A stretch of DNA of 37,319 nucleotides, taken from the NCBI GenBank assembly GCA_030528445.1, contig JAUMYV010000014.1:1-37319 (forward strand), in the 5' to 3' direction. Of the stretch, positions 15,338 to 22,785 are shown in pieces. Source of the DNA: Porphyromonadaceae bacterium. GTDB taxonomy: Bacteria; Bacteroidota; Bacteroidia; Bacteroidales; Porphyromonadaceae. Below the pieces are notes generated by a model, which was given only the letters and a program-made list of their open reading frames with translations, ran no database searches and was not told the origin of the DNA. Position 1 is the first letter of the stretch; every line of letters begins with the position of its first letter. Made by a program: the position numbers and the translations under genes.

Positions 15338-17983
15338 ATGAGTAAGTCCAATAGAAATAAAGGAGCTAAAACACCTGCTCCTACACAGACAACTCCTAGC
15401 GTGGTTGTCAATCAGATTACCATTAAGCAGCCCACTCGCAAGGTCTGGGATGTCGGGACTTGGCGATCAGCCCTCAAGAGTGCCGATTCAGGCAAGGTAC
15501 GCGCCCTCTATGACCTATACGAGGACATCCTGATCGATGGAGTACTCGCAGATGCGATAGACAAGCGCATCCGTGCAGTAAGCAATACACCTCTGACCTT
15601 CGTTGACGAAAATGGTGAAGAGGTCAAAGGGGTAACCGCCCTGATGGATAGCCTAGACTGGGAAGAGGTCATTACCCAGATCATGATGAGTCGTTTCTGG
15701 GGACGCTCAGCTTGTGAGCTTGGCTTCACTACCGATGGATTGATGACCTGCGCTCCAATCCCTGCCAAGCATATCAGCCTGCGCAATAAGACAATCCTGA
15801 TCAATCAAGATGACCAGAGTGGTATCCCCTACGAGGATGACCCATTTCTCGTCGTCCTAGGTAGGGATCGTGACTTTGGACTCCTGCTCAAAGCGGCTCC
15901 CTACATCATCTACAAGCGAGGAGGTTATGGAGACTGGGCACAATGGATTGAGTTATTCGGCATGCCTCGCAGGGTAGGTAAGTACTCCATCCACGACCCC
16001 GAGAGCCGTAAGGTGCTGGAGCAGGCGATGGAGGCTGCAGGATCCGCCCCATACATCATCGCTCCTGAAGGCACCACGATAGAGCATGTCGAGACAAGTA
16101 GTGGCAATGGTGTTGCCTATAACGACTTCCGACGTGCCTGTAACGAGGAAGTGCTGATCACCATCCTTGGGCAGACCATGACCACCGTACAGGGAGACAA
16201 GGGTGCACGATCCTTAGGGGAGGTGCATCTTGAGGTAGAGCAAAATAAGCATAAGGGCGACCTGCGCTACGTACAGCGTGTCCTCAATCAGTACTTCAAG
16301 CCACGACTAGAAGCTAGAGGTTATTCTGTCAAGGGTGGGCGATTCATCTTCCCAGAGTCGGCCGAACATTTAGAGGTTACCGACATCGTACAGCTCTCCG
16401 ACATCATTGAGATACCGACCAAGTGGCTACATGATAAGTACGCCATCCCTATGGCCGAGGAGGGCGAGGAGATTGCCCGCAGACAACCAGCTATGCCCAT
16501 GCTCCCCGATTATGATGGGATGATCGAAGAGGAGGAAGAAGAGGAGGGCAAGCAAGAAGCCCCCCAAGGCAAGTCTGTTCGCAATGCCGACGGCTTCTTC
16601 AGACGCGTGATGCGTTTTTTCGGATTAGCCCCAAGGCACGCCCTTGGGGCATGCACGACAACCCTCCCTACATGGAGCACGGAGCAGATCAGCCTTGCCG
16701 ATGCTGCAACCATTAGCGAGCGCATCATTGAGGCCGTCAAGGCCTCAGAAGGCTCAAGGCGATTCGACCCCGAGCTATTCGCTTGGCTCTCTAATGACCT
16801 TATAACGGCATTAGAGCGGGGCTATAAGGGGCGCATACGCAATAGCGATACCAGTCTGTCTGTGCAGTATCAGCTGCAGGACGATGCCTACATCACAGCT
16901 ATGGAGGCTAACCTATTTCGCTTTTCGGCTGGCAAGACCCTCTCCCAGGTGTACGAGCTCAACAAGGCCTTCCGAGAGTCTAAGAGTTATGCCGATTTCG
17001 CGCGACGAGCCAAGGAGATTACCACCACCTACAATGATAAGTGGCAGCGTACCGAGTACAATACCGCCCTCAACTGTGCAGAGGCGGCAAGCAACTATCG
17101 GGAGCTTAAGCGCAAGCAGCAGCTATTCCCCTACTGGGAGTATCGCACCATTGGAGACAATAAGGTCAGGCAAGAGCATCAGGAGCTAGATGGGATAATC
17201 CTGCCCAGCAATGACCCCTTATGGGATGAGATCTATCCACCCAATGGATGGGGATGCCGATGCTCGGTCGTGCCTCGCCTTAAGGTAGAGGGGGATGCGG
17301 TCGACCACAAGGATATGCAGCAGAGAGCTAGAGAGTATCAAGCTAGTCCTGATTGGCAGTCTGCCAAGGCACAAGGATGGGGCGTCAATAAGGCGGAGAT
17401 TGCTGAGGTATTCACGGCCAACCAGCAATATATCCACAAGATGCCAGGCAAGTCGAGTCGCAAGATTATGGAGCTAGGTCATACGGATTTCGGGTTGGAC
17501 TCCATCGCCAAGGAGATCCAAAAAGAAAAGCGGCCAGAGATTCCAACTTTTCAGGGGGATAAGCACGAATGGTTTGACCAGCATCAGATTATCACGGACT
17601 ATCAAGGACGAAAGATTTCATTTGACAAAGCAGTTTTCGATCGTCACACCTCAAAAGGGTATGAGAAGACCCGTGTTCCGCTACTAGAATGCATCCCCGA
17701 TGCCCTGTCCTCCCCAGACGAAGTGTGGCTCAATGACTATCAAGGTAAGGTTAACAACATCAACTTCATCAAGTATTACCAAGGCCGATGTATCAATGTG
17801 GTTTGCGAACTTCGAGACGGGAAGATCTATCAGGTAGATACTTGGTTCGAGATTCGTCTGCAATACAAAAATAACCTACCTCAAGAGGTCATCGCAGAGG
17901 AAGGAAAAAAGGTTGCAAGAGGCAAACGAGACCCTAAGTACAAATACCGCCGTGGGCTACTTATATACAATAAGGCGAACTAG
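15338..17983 (+). CDS. Portal (DUF935) - MuF head protein - C-terminal BECR-like nuclease fusion
   Basis: The 881-residue product joins three parts. Residues ~1-390 match the DUF935 portal family (VWDVGTWRSALKSAD, DGVLADAIDKRIRAV, RFWGRSACELGF), the ring through which DNA enters the head. An acidic linker follows at about 390-415 (a run of eight or more Glu/Asp). Residues ~480-650 are a MuF/gpF head-morphogenesis domain, with RTEYNTALNCAEAAS, RQEHQELDGIILPSNDP near 611 and the signature PPNGWGCRCSVVP near 633. Residues ~700-881 are unrelated to gpF and look like a phage BECR-fold nuclease (PBECR type): DRHTSKGYEKTRV, PDALSSPDEVWL, YYQGRCINVVCELRDGKIYQVDTWF. Base composition in the last ~450 bases seems slightly richer in A/T than the rest. 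A strong hairpin overlaps its stop. The toxin-like part may be injected with the DNA. Confidence 0.85.
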   Translation: MSKSNRNKGAKTPAPTQTTPSVVVNQITIKQPTRKVWDVGTWRSALKSADSGKVRALYDLYEDILIDGVLADAIDKRIRAVSNTPLTFVDENGEEVKGVTALMDSLDWEEVITQIMMSRFWGRSACELGFTTDGLMTCAPIPAKHISLRNKTILINQDDQSGIPYEDDPFLVVLGRDRDFGLLLKAAPYIIYKRGGYGDWAQWIELFGMPRRVGKYSIHDPESRKVLEQAMEAAGSAPYIIAPEGTTIEHVETSSGNGVAYNDFRRACNEEVLITILGQTMTTVQGDKGARSLGEVHLEVEQNKHKGDLRYVQRVLNQYFKPRLEARGYSVKGGRFIFPESAEHLEVTDIVQLSDIIEIPTKWLHDKYAIPMAEEGEEIARRQPAMPMLPDYDGMIEEEEEEEGKQEAPQGKSVRNADGFFRRVMRFFGLAPRHALGACTTTLPTWSTEQISLADAATISERIIEAVKASEGSRRFDPELFAWLSNDLITALERGYKGRIRNSDTSLSVQYQLQDDAYITAMEANLFRFSAGKTLSQVYELNKAFRESKSYADFARRAKEITTTYNDKWQRTEYNTALNCAEAASNYRELKRKQQLFPYWEYRTIGDNKVRQEHQELDGIILPSNDPLWDEIYPPNGWGCRCSVVPRLKVEGDAVDHKDMQQRAREYQASPDWQSAKAQGWGVNKAEIAEVFTANQQYIHKMPGKSSRKIMELGHTDFGLDSIAKEIQKEKRPEIPTFQGDKHEWFDQHQIITDYQGRKISFDKAVFDRHTSKGYEKTRVPLLECIPDALSSPDEVWLNDYQGKVNNINFIKYYQGRCINVVCELRDGKIYQVDTWFEIRLQYKNNLPQEVIAEEGKKVARGKRDPKYKYRRGLLIYNKAN

Positions 17984-18009
17984 CCATCCTGCTAGTCCGC
18001 CTTATTGTA
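17966..18009 (+). terminator. Long hairpin overlapping the stop of the portal-MuF gene
   Basis: A 19-bp stem (17966-17984 with 17991-18009, a single A-C mismatch) with a 6-base loop includes the TAG stop at 17981-17983. No clear T-run follows, so it may be a terminator, an mRNA end protector or part of the structured region downstream. Confidence 0.55.
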
Positions 18010-18050
18010 CGCCCCTTTAAGTCATAACGTCCGCCGTCTTCTTGTTGGTC

Positions 18051-18203
18051 GGGCTACTCGTAGCCCATCCGCCTCATACGGTTGGATAGCCTGTAGTCTC
18101 ACAGGTACTTCGGATTGGTAGATATGTATCTCTGAGGGCTGACCTCAGCCTTAGATGTCCCCATCATCCGCTAGGTGCTGGCATCGCATTCTAGATACAT
18201 ATT
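18051..18203 (+). ncRNA. Candidate structured RNA between the MuF-nuclease and gpG genes
   Basis: No open frame fits this intergenic stretch, yet it is dense in self-complementary arms: GGGCTA/TAGCCC (18051-18056, 18061-18066), ATCC/GGAT (18067-18070, 18084-18087) and CCTGT/ACAGG (18090-18094, 18101-18105). A perfect 10-bp helix, ATATGTATCT (18122-18131) with AGATACATAT (18193-18202), encloses three hairpins: CTGAGG/CCTCAG, GATG/CATC and GCTAG/CTGGC. The last unit is a four-way junction of about 82 bases. It is not a tRNA, because no T-loop sequence is present. It could be a cis-acting leader for gpG, a processed phage RNA, or an antitoxin-type RNA next to the nuclease domain. No known family is recognised. 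Confidence 0.4.
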
Positions 18204-18237
18204 ACTTGAGGGCAAAAATAGATAATATCCCATTGAT

Positions 18238-18744
18238 ATGCAAGATATAACCATACAGCTGGAGCAGATGGCCGACGACATCCTGCGTGAGAGCGCAGAA
18301 ATCATCGCTGCTACAGCCCAAGAGTACTACCGCGACAGCTTCCGCCGCAAGGACTTCGATGGCGAGCCTTGGATGCCCGCCAAGACCCCATCTAGGCGTG
18401 GCTCTCTGTTGGTCAAGTCAGGGGCTCTTGCCAACTCCATACGCATCGCAGAGGTATCCCCTCGTAGGGTCGTCATCTCCGCAGGGGGCGACAAGGTCGG
18501 CTATGCACAAGTCCATAACGAGGGCTATACGGGGCTTGTCAATGTCCCAGAGCATACGCGCAGAGCTAGACCACGCTCCCTCATTCCCTCCGAGGGTAAG
18601 CCTGTCAAGGGCGAGGTCACCGTCCGCGCCCATACCAGACATGCCTCGATCCCCAAGAGACAATTTATGGGGCAATCAAGGCAACTCAATGAGCTAATAC
18701 GTAATCGCCTGCTGGACTATATAGCCAGCAGAACTAATCAATAA
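18238..18744 (+). CDS. Phage virion morphogenesis protein (Mu gpG-like)
   Basis: This 168-residue protein has features of the Mu gpG / phage virion morphogenesis family: an N-terminal helix (ITIQLEQMADDILRESAEI), the FDGEPWMPAKTP segment after it, LLVKSGALANSIRIAEV, an AQVHNEGYTG stretch and a C-terminal PKRQFMGQSRQLNELI region. Family members act in head completion and tail joining. It follows the portal-MuF gene after a 254-base untranslated stretch holding the candidate structured RNA, and precedes another connector gene by five bases. The start at 18238 (MQDITIQ) is well placed and no better upstream ATG exists. Confidence 0.85.
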   Translation: MQDITIQLEQMADDILRESAEIIAATAQEYYRDSFRRKDFDGEPWMPAKTPSRRGSLLVKSGALANSIRIAEVSPRRVVISAGGDKVGYAQVHNEGYTGLVNVPEHTRRARPRSLIPSEGKPVKGEVTVRAHTRHASIPKRQFMGQSRQLNELIRNRLLDYIASRTNQ

Positions 18745-18749
18745 TCAAT

Positions 18750-19289
18750 ATGGATAAGCAAATCATCATAGCCGTCATGGATCGGCTACAAGACCAGGTT
18801 ACAGACCTTAGATGGATTGAGCCCGATGAGGGGCAGCTATACAACCTATCACGACCTGCAATAGAGCCTCCAGCCTGCCTCATCGATCTGGCATACGTCA
18901 ACTGCGAGACAATTGCACACAATGTAACCACCCAGCGTGTGCAAGCAGAGCTTCGGCTAACGCTGGTTTTCGGCTATCAGGGCGAGTCGTACGCACACGC
19001 CCCCGAAGACATCAAGAGCAAAGCCCTAGCTCGCTACGATACCCTAGAGCGACTGCATCAAGCCCTGCAGGGTTGGGATGGCGGAGGATTGTGGTTGCCT
19101 ATGCGTAGGCAGCGCGTGCTACCAGCCCCTAAACGACAAGACAACCTCAAGGTCATTGAGACTGTCTACACATTGGGGCTAATCGATCAGGTCGACAGCC
19201 CTACCACGCAAAGCTCGGGTGCTCCTTGCGGAGCTTATGTATGCTCGGTCTCTTCCGCGCAATCTCAGACAGATAGTCCCCGTAGTTAA
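18750..19289 (+). CDS. Putative head-tail connector / tail terminator protein
   Basis: The 179-residue product follows gpG closely, where Mu-like phages encode small connector proteins (gp37/DUF1834-like position). The body (MDKQIIIAVMDRLQDQ, VQAELRLTLVFGYQGE, VIETVYTLGLIDQ) is an alternating alpha/beta fold compatible with a tail terminator, but I do not recognise a defining motif. The last ~30 residues (QSSGAPCGAYVCSVSSAQSQ) are low-complexity and lie opposite the 3' end of the leftward gene at 19201-19545, with an 89-base antisense overlap. The natural C-terminus may therefore be short, with the extension read through the neighbour. It ends the rightward late operon. Confidence 0.6.
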   Translation: MDKQIIIAVMDRLQDQVTDLRWIEPDEGQLYNLSRPAIEPPACLIDLAYVNCETIAHNVTTQRVQAELRLTLVFGYQGESYAHAPEDIKSKALARYDTLERLHQALQGWDGGGLWLPMRRQRVLPAPKRQDNLKVIETVYTLGLIDQVDSPTTQSSGAPCGAYVCSVSSAQSQTDSPRS

Positions 19290-19545
19290 GCACGGCATTC
19301 CAGACCGTGCGATCCTCGACAAAGAATTCCTGAGAGCAGAGGATATGCAGGACATCGTCCGTGCGCCGACGCTTAATCTCCGTCCAATAGTAGTAGCGCA
19401 GCACAAGCATCTTGTTGCGCTCCTCTATACGCTCTGCCCGACTTGCCGCTCGAGCACACAGAGGCTCCCCCGAGTAACGCTTGCGTCGCTTGGGCGGAGC
19501 CTCCTGTATTGGTGGCAAGTCAAAAAGCAATGGAGTATCTGTCAT
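19201..19545 (-). CDS. Conserved small phage protein of unknown function
   Basis: This 114-residue basic protein (MTDTPLLFDLPPIQEAPPKRRKRY) ends the leftward early operon. The core, MLVLRYYYWTEIKRRRTDDVLHILCSQEFFVEDRTVWNAVL, is a pattern I associate with small proteins common in Bacteroidota Mu-like prophages. The sequence is helical, positively charged, and could bind nucleic acid; the segment around EFFVEDRTVWNAVLNYGDYL resembles a winged or helix-turn-helix recognition unit. Its position at the end of the early region makes it one candidate for a late-gene regulator, but this is speculation. Its 3' end overlaps the rightward gene by 89 bases. Confidence 0.65.
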   Translation of the reverse strand: MTDTPLLFDLPPIQEAPPKRRKRYSGEPLCARAASRAERIEERNKMLVLRYYYWTEIKRRRTDDVLHILCSQEFFVEDRTVWNAVLNYGDYLSEIARKRPSIHKLRKEHPSFAW

Positions 19546-19590
19546 AGCAATACAAAATTACTACTGAAACGCTGTACGCACCAAATGATT

Positions 19591-19619
19591 AGGGCGGTGA
19601 CCGAGGTGGTCGCCGCCCT
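19591..19619. terminator. Strong GC-rich hairpin in the early/late junction
   Basis: A 12-bp stem (19591-19602 with 19608-19619, one G-T pair) and a GAGGT loop. It lies between two leftward early genes, 46 bases upstream of the start at 19545, and could attenuate leftward transcription or stop read-through from the right-going late operon. Confidence 0.5.
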
Positions 19620-19658
19620 ATTACACACTAATTTATCAAGTCGTGGGATTTGCACCCA

Positions 19659-19694
19659 AGCGCCGCCAAGGACGGCGCTATTAAGTTGTTTTTT
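19659..19694 (+). terminator. Hairpin followed by T6, terminator of rightward late transcription
   Basis: AGCGCCG (19659-19665) pairs with CGGCGCT (19673-19679), and a T6 run is at 19689-19694 about nine bases later. In the plus direction it would stop transcripts from the late operon before they enter the early genes antisense. Confidence 0.45.
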
Positions 19695-20130
19695 ACGATT
19701 GCTCTGTCAGATACACTCCCAAAATTGGGGTCTCTGTAACAGAGTTTATGAGATAACTTCCAAGTTGTTTCTCCAGCTCTTCAGTGAGACGCCCTACAGC
19801 CTTCTGGAGAGTTTCCGCCTGCACCAGCATATTAACTGCAGATGCTCGAGGCTGTCCCGACTTCTCATCAAAGGTCAAGAATGACACCTTGGCTCTGTAG
19901 TAAGTGTCCTCTCGGTCATCGTGCGACAAGACAAGCTCTGCTAGATTAACACGCTTGACACCCACCACCTCCAGCTCGCCAATAGATACCAAAGGCTGGA
20001 TTTCTTTGATGATACGTTCCTCCGCTTCCGTGAAGCTCATTGCATCAACTAGATACACCTCTGTTACCTTCTTCATTCCCATTGCATCTGCTTGACGCTC
20101 GTAGGAGACCTTAACCTGATACATGTTCAT
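19693..20130 (-). CDS. DUF4494 family protein
   Basis: The 145-residue product matches the DUF4494 pattern I know from Bacteroidota phages and mobile elements: MYQVKVSYERQ at the start, KKVTEVYLVDAMSFTEAEERIIKEI at about 20-44, YYRAKVSFLTFDEKSG in the middle, and VQAETLQKAVGRL towards the end. The function of the family is unknown; it is a small alpha/beta soluble protein of the early region. It follows the DUF3164-like gene by 22 bases. The MNM start gives two possible ATGs two codons apart. Confidence 0.85.
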   Translation of the reverse strand: MNMYQVKVSYERQADAMGMKKVTEVYLVDAMSFTEAEERIIKEIQPLVSIGELEVVGVKRVNLAELVLSHDDREDTYYRAKVSFLTFDEKSGQPRASAVNMLVQAETLQKAVGRLTEELEKQLGSYLINSVTETPILGVYLTEQS

Positions 20131-20152
20131 AGTCCTATTTTTTAGAGTTAGT

Positions 20153-20821
20153 TTACGCTTCTGTGATATTCAGGGGGATGTTTACCCACTTGCCTTCTTC
20201 ACCACGTTCCTCGGCACGGATGAAGAGCTTCGTCAATTCTGGTCGGTAGCTCTCTTGGATGATGCGTACCCCCTCCTTGAATAGGTCGCTGTCGCTCTCT
20301 TGGGCATACTTGGCCAGCTGGAGTACCTTATCGACCTGCAGATTGCCTTGGCGGTCTTTGGCCAAGAGTTCGAGGAGCATCGACACGAGGGTCTCGGTCT
20401 CTCGATCCTTGGCTAAGGACGACACATACTCCTTGACCTGAGCGATGCCAGCCTCCACCGTGTCGTCCCAATTGTCCCGCTGATGACGACCGATGATGAT
20501 GCGCTTGGTGCCGTCCGACGACATAAAGCTGTGAGAGCGTTGCCCCTCTCGAAGCTTCTCGCTAAAGAGATCGCACTTGGCATTGATGATCGCCTCGAAA
20601 GCCTCCCATACCTCCTGTCTCCCTTGACGCAGGGTGGCATTGAGCTGCTTAACCTTGGGGAACATCTCATCGACCGTCTGCATCGCCATCTCTCGATAGA
20701 CCTTGCGCTCCTCGGCTTGTAGCTGTGCCTGCTCCTCTTTTTCTTGTTTCTTCTTGAGAGCTTTATACTCCTCCATCTCTTCGGCAGTGATCTCCACCAC
20801 CTGTCTTTTGTCTTGTACCAT
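20153..20821 (-). CDS. DUF3164-like early phage protein
   Basis: The start is placed at 20821 (MVQDKRQVVEITAEEMEEYK); 41 upstream codons rich in Arg/His overlap the previous gene and are probably not translated. The product has 222 residues. A long charged coiled coil (residues ~15-60, EEYKALKKKQEKEEQAQLQAEE) is followed by a domain with SFMSSDGTKRIIIGRHQRDNWDD, LVSMLLELLAKDRQGNLQVDKVLQLAKY and a C-terminal KLFIRAEERGEEGKWVNIPLNI, the order seen in DUF3164 proteins of Mu-like phages. The function is not known; it is usually in the early replication region, as here. Confidence 0.75.
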   Translation of the reverse strand: MVQDKRQVVEITAEEMEEYKALKKKQEKEEQAQLQAEERKVYREMAMQTVDEMFPKVKQLNATLRQGRQEVWEAFEAIINAKCDLFSEKLREGQRSHSFMSSDGTKRIIIGRHQRDNWDDTVEAGIAQVKEYVSSLAKDRETETLVSMLLELLAKDRQGNLQVDKVLQLAKYAQESDSDLFKEGVRIIQESYRPELTKLFIRAEERGEEGKWVNIPLNITEA

Positions 20822-20913
20822 AATCTTCAATGTTGTTTTTTGTATTTCGGTCTTTATAGGCCTCCGCCCCCTTATACCTGGGCGACGCAACCTCCTATGT
20901 CTAATTGTCTGTC

Positions 20914-21135
20914 TCATCTCATTATGCTTATGCCCAACTCGCACCTATCGTCTCGCTTGGGAATTAGCCTCTGTCTCATTGACTCTATACTCAACTCAAG
21001 GCAGCGACGTCGGGTATAATCCCGTTGCGTGGCACTACCATTGGCGATCTTGACATATAGGGTGTCCAGCTCCACCTCCTTATGCTTGATCTGCTCATTG
21101 AGCATCCTACGCTCTCTATATCCCAACTCCGTCAT
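20914..21135 (-). CDS. Small early protein of unknown function
   Basis: This 73-residue, highly charged helical protein (MTELGYRERRMLNEQIKHKE) is translationally linked to the GemA-like gene by a four-base ATGA overlap at 21132-21135. It has no membrane segment and no cysteine motif apart from one Cys pair region in the C-terminal half. Coiled-coil or DNA-binding activity is possible. It is separated from the DUF3164-like gene by 92 bases. I do not recognise the family. Confidence 0.6.
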   Translation of the reverse strand: MTELGYRERRMLNEQIKHKEVELDTLYVKIANGSATQRDYTRRRCLELSIESMRQRLIPKRDDRCELGISIMR

Positions 21136-21581
21136 GATGGTAGCTGGGTATTACTAGCAGAAGCAGCCACCTGCTGGTTATATTGATCTATCTCATCCTG
21201 CATCGCCTTCCGCTCGCCCTTGTCGATGATGGCGCGCATCTTGCGGGTTAGACCCACGAGATCGGGGATGCCAAGCTGGGCGAATCGCTTACCTGCGATG
21301 CGAGGTTTCAGGCAGAACCGATCTACCTCTGCCCAGTTGGTGGTATCAATGCCATAACGCTGCAGCTGCTTGAGGGCTGCGCTACGTGCGCTACGGAGCT
21401 TATCGTAGCCATCTGCTCGTCTGCCCAGGGCAATGATCATCAGACGGTATTCCCCATCGGTCATCTCCTTGAGGCTGGTCGTTCGCCCATTGGTGTATTG
21501 CAGCACGATGGACTCCTTATCCGCTCCCTGCATACGAGCAATCAGGGCGTAAAACCTTGCGTAATTACGTTGCTTATCCAT
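21132..21581 (-). CDS. GemA / Mu gp16-like protein (DUF1018)
   Basis: The 149-residue product follows the gp16/GemA pattern: an N-terminal RNYARFYALIARMQGADKESIV segment in place of the usual helical K-K-I-A-L-x-H region, a central LKEMTDGEYRLMIIALG, and a C-terminal RKMRAIIDKGERKAMQDEI helix. GemA modulates host gene expression and DNA topology in Mu. Its location in the middle of the early operon agrees. The start overlaps the upstream gene by eight bases and its stop overlaps the downstream gene by four, indicating coupled translation. Confidence 0.7.
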   Translation of the reverse strand: MDKQRNYARFYALIARMQGADKESIVLQYTNGRTTSLKEMTDGEYRLMIIALGRRADGYDKLRSARSAALKQLQRYGIDTTNWAEVDRFCLKPRIAGKRFAQLGIPDLVGLTRKMRAIIDKGERKAMQDEIDQYNQQVAASASNTQLPS

Positions 21582-21867
21582 TTCCTTTTGAGCATTTAGG
21601 GAGAAAGTGATTTATCAGCCGTCCTGTCTGTCGGCTGATGTGGTTGTAGATGCCGACCACATCGTGGATTAAGTCCGCCTCAGGCGCAGCCTCGAGCTTG
21701 GCGAGGTCTAAAGGGCAACCACTAGCGTGGCAGGCCACGAGACACATTTGTATCTCCACCCACAGATCTTGATACTCCACGTGATTTGAAATGTATCGAT
21801 CTACAATCCTGCATATTGTATCGTAGTCTAGATCACTGACCTCAAATGATAATCCTGCTTGTTTCAT
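21574..21867 (-). CDS. Small early protein of unknown function
   Basis: This 97-residue acidic protein (MKQAGLSFEVSDLDYDTICR) has two cysteines in a helical segment (MCLVACHASGCPLDL) and further helices. It overlaps the upstream gene by four bases and the downstream gene by eight. There is no signal or membrane segment. It is one of the short, tightly packed early genes that are variable among transposable phages, and I cannot assign a function. Confidence 0.65.
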   Translation of the reverse strand: MKQAGLSFEVSDLDYDTICRIVDRYISNHVEYQDLWVEIQMCLVACHASGCPLDLAKLEAAPEADLIHDVVGIYNHISRQTGRLINHFLPKCSKGNG

Positions 21868-22118
21868 TGCACTTCCTTTACTTGTTGTTTAAGCACTGAC
21901 ACTTTCTTTCTCATCCGTTTCACTCTCCTTCCTAGAGCATTTTGGTATTCCTCTACTATAGCCCATACCCTCTCGATATGAGGGATGTATTCTGACACTA
22001 TGTGATCTTCAGTTTCTGGTCTTGAGATAATCTCATCCATAGCGTGCACCAAGATGAACATGGCTTCCACGTCGGCCTGCGATATGACTACCGATACGGC
22101 TGTATTATCCTTCTTCAT
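21864..22118 (-). CDS. Small early protein of unknown function
   Basis: The product has 84 residues: an N-terminal VSVVISQADVEAMFILVHAMDEI helix and a very basic C-terminal coiled region (GRRVKRMRKKVSVLKQQVKE). It starts 16 bases after the P-loop ATPase stop and overlaps the next gene by four bases. A nucleic-acid or protein-interaction role is possible, but no family is recognised. Confidence 0.6.
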   Translation of the reverse strand: MKKDNTAVSVVISQADVEAMFILVHAMDEIISRPETEDHIVSEYIPHIERVWAIVEEYQNALGRRVKRMRKKVSVLKQQVKEVQ

Positions 22119-22134
22119 TGTCTTTTTATTTAGA

Positions 22135-22785
22135 TTACTCCTTATCTATCCAGTATCGTGCAGCCCCCTCCTCCCATATCGTGTAGTAAGCATTGGGATC
22201 GTCACCCATCGTGCGTCCTCGGCTGAATGCCCTATATCCTTGGAGATATATCTTCAGATCTGAGTCGAACTTGGCCTTTTTGGCAACTGCACCATCAGGC
22301 TCCCCATTTTTGATTTGGCTGACGAAGATGATGAGCTTATTGGCGTGCTTACGCTTAAACTCGAATAAGTCCTTAACCCTAAACCCCGTGTATTGTATCG
22401 AGTCGATGATCGCAATATCGGGCGAATGCTTTCGGGATAGTCGAGCTGATAGGACATCCATTTCCTCACAGGTGAGGCGAAATGCACCCTTGGGTAGTGC
22501 AGACATCTGACTGCGTCTCATCGCCTGCTGCATCGTTAGACTACGCCTGCCCTGCTCAAGGCTGTTGTAGATCACTTTCCCATACTTACTGAGCTCCTTG
22601 GCAAGCTGTAGACAGAAGGAGGTCTTACCACTCCCAGAATCGCCCCATACCATCCATATACCCGTGAGTGCTGGGTTGCCAAACACACGAGACCAATCCT
22701 CGCCCCAATCGTAGCACTCTATATCCATGTTATCTACCTCGCTTGGCGATAGAGCCTTGGGTAGTCTTACTTTAGGCTCCTGCAT
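22135..22785 (-). CDS. RecA/AAA-like P-loop ATPase
   Basis: The 216-residue product has a perfect Walker A (GDSGSGKT, residues 48-55) and a Walker B (PDIAIIDSIQY, Asp near 128). The intervening VIYNSLEQGRRSLTMQQAM resembles the RecA/KaiC/DnaB-type core, in which a bound nucleotide drives movement on DNA or other protein. It overlaps the MuB gene by 14 bases, so it is likely made together with the transposition proteins. It is a second ATPase in addition to MuB, common in Bacteroidota Mu-like phages, and may serve in replication or helicase loading. The short length suggests a bare ATPase core. Confidence 0.8.
   Translation of the reverse strand: MQEPKVRLPKALSPSEVDNMDIECYDWGEDWSRVFGNPALTGIWMVWGDSGSGKTSFCLQLAKELSKYGKVIYNSLEQGRRSLTMQQAMRRSQMSALPKGAFRLTCEEMDVLSARLSRKHSPDIAIIDSIQYTGFRVKDLFEFKRKHANKLIIFVSQIKNGEPDGAVAKKAKFDSDLKIYLQGYRAFSRGRTMGDDPNAYYTIWEEGAARYWIDKE

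Noticed and set aside
18121-18203. Possible tRNA from the cloverleaf-like pairing
   Set aside because: The outer helix is 10 bp, no T-loop (TTCGA) or D-loop consensus and no plausible anticodon arm of 5 bp with a 7-base loop is present.
20822-20944. Arg/His-rich extension of the DUF3164-like protein
   Set aside because: It overlaps the previous gene and does not fit the family start; the ATG at 20821 does.
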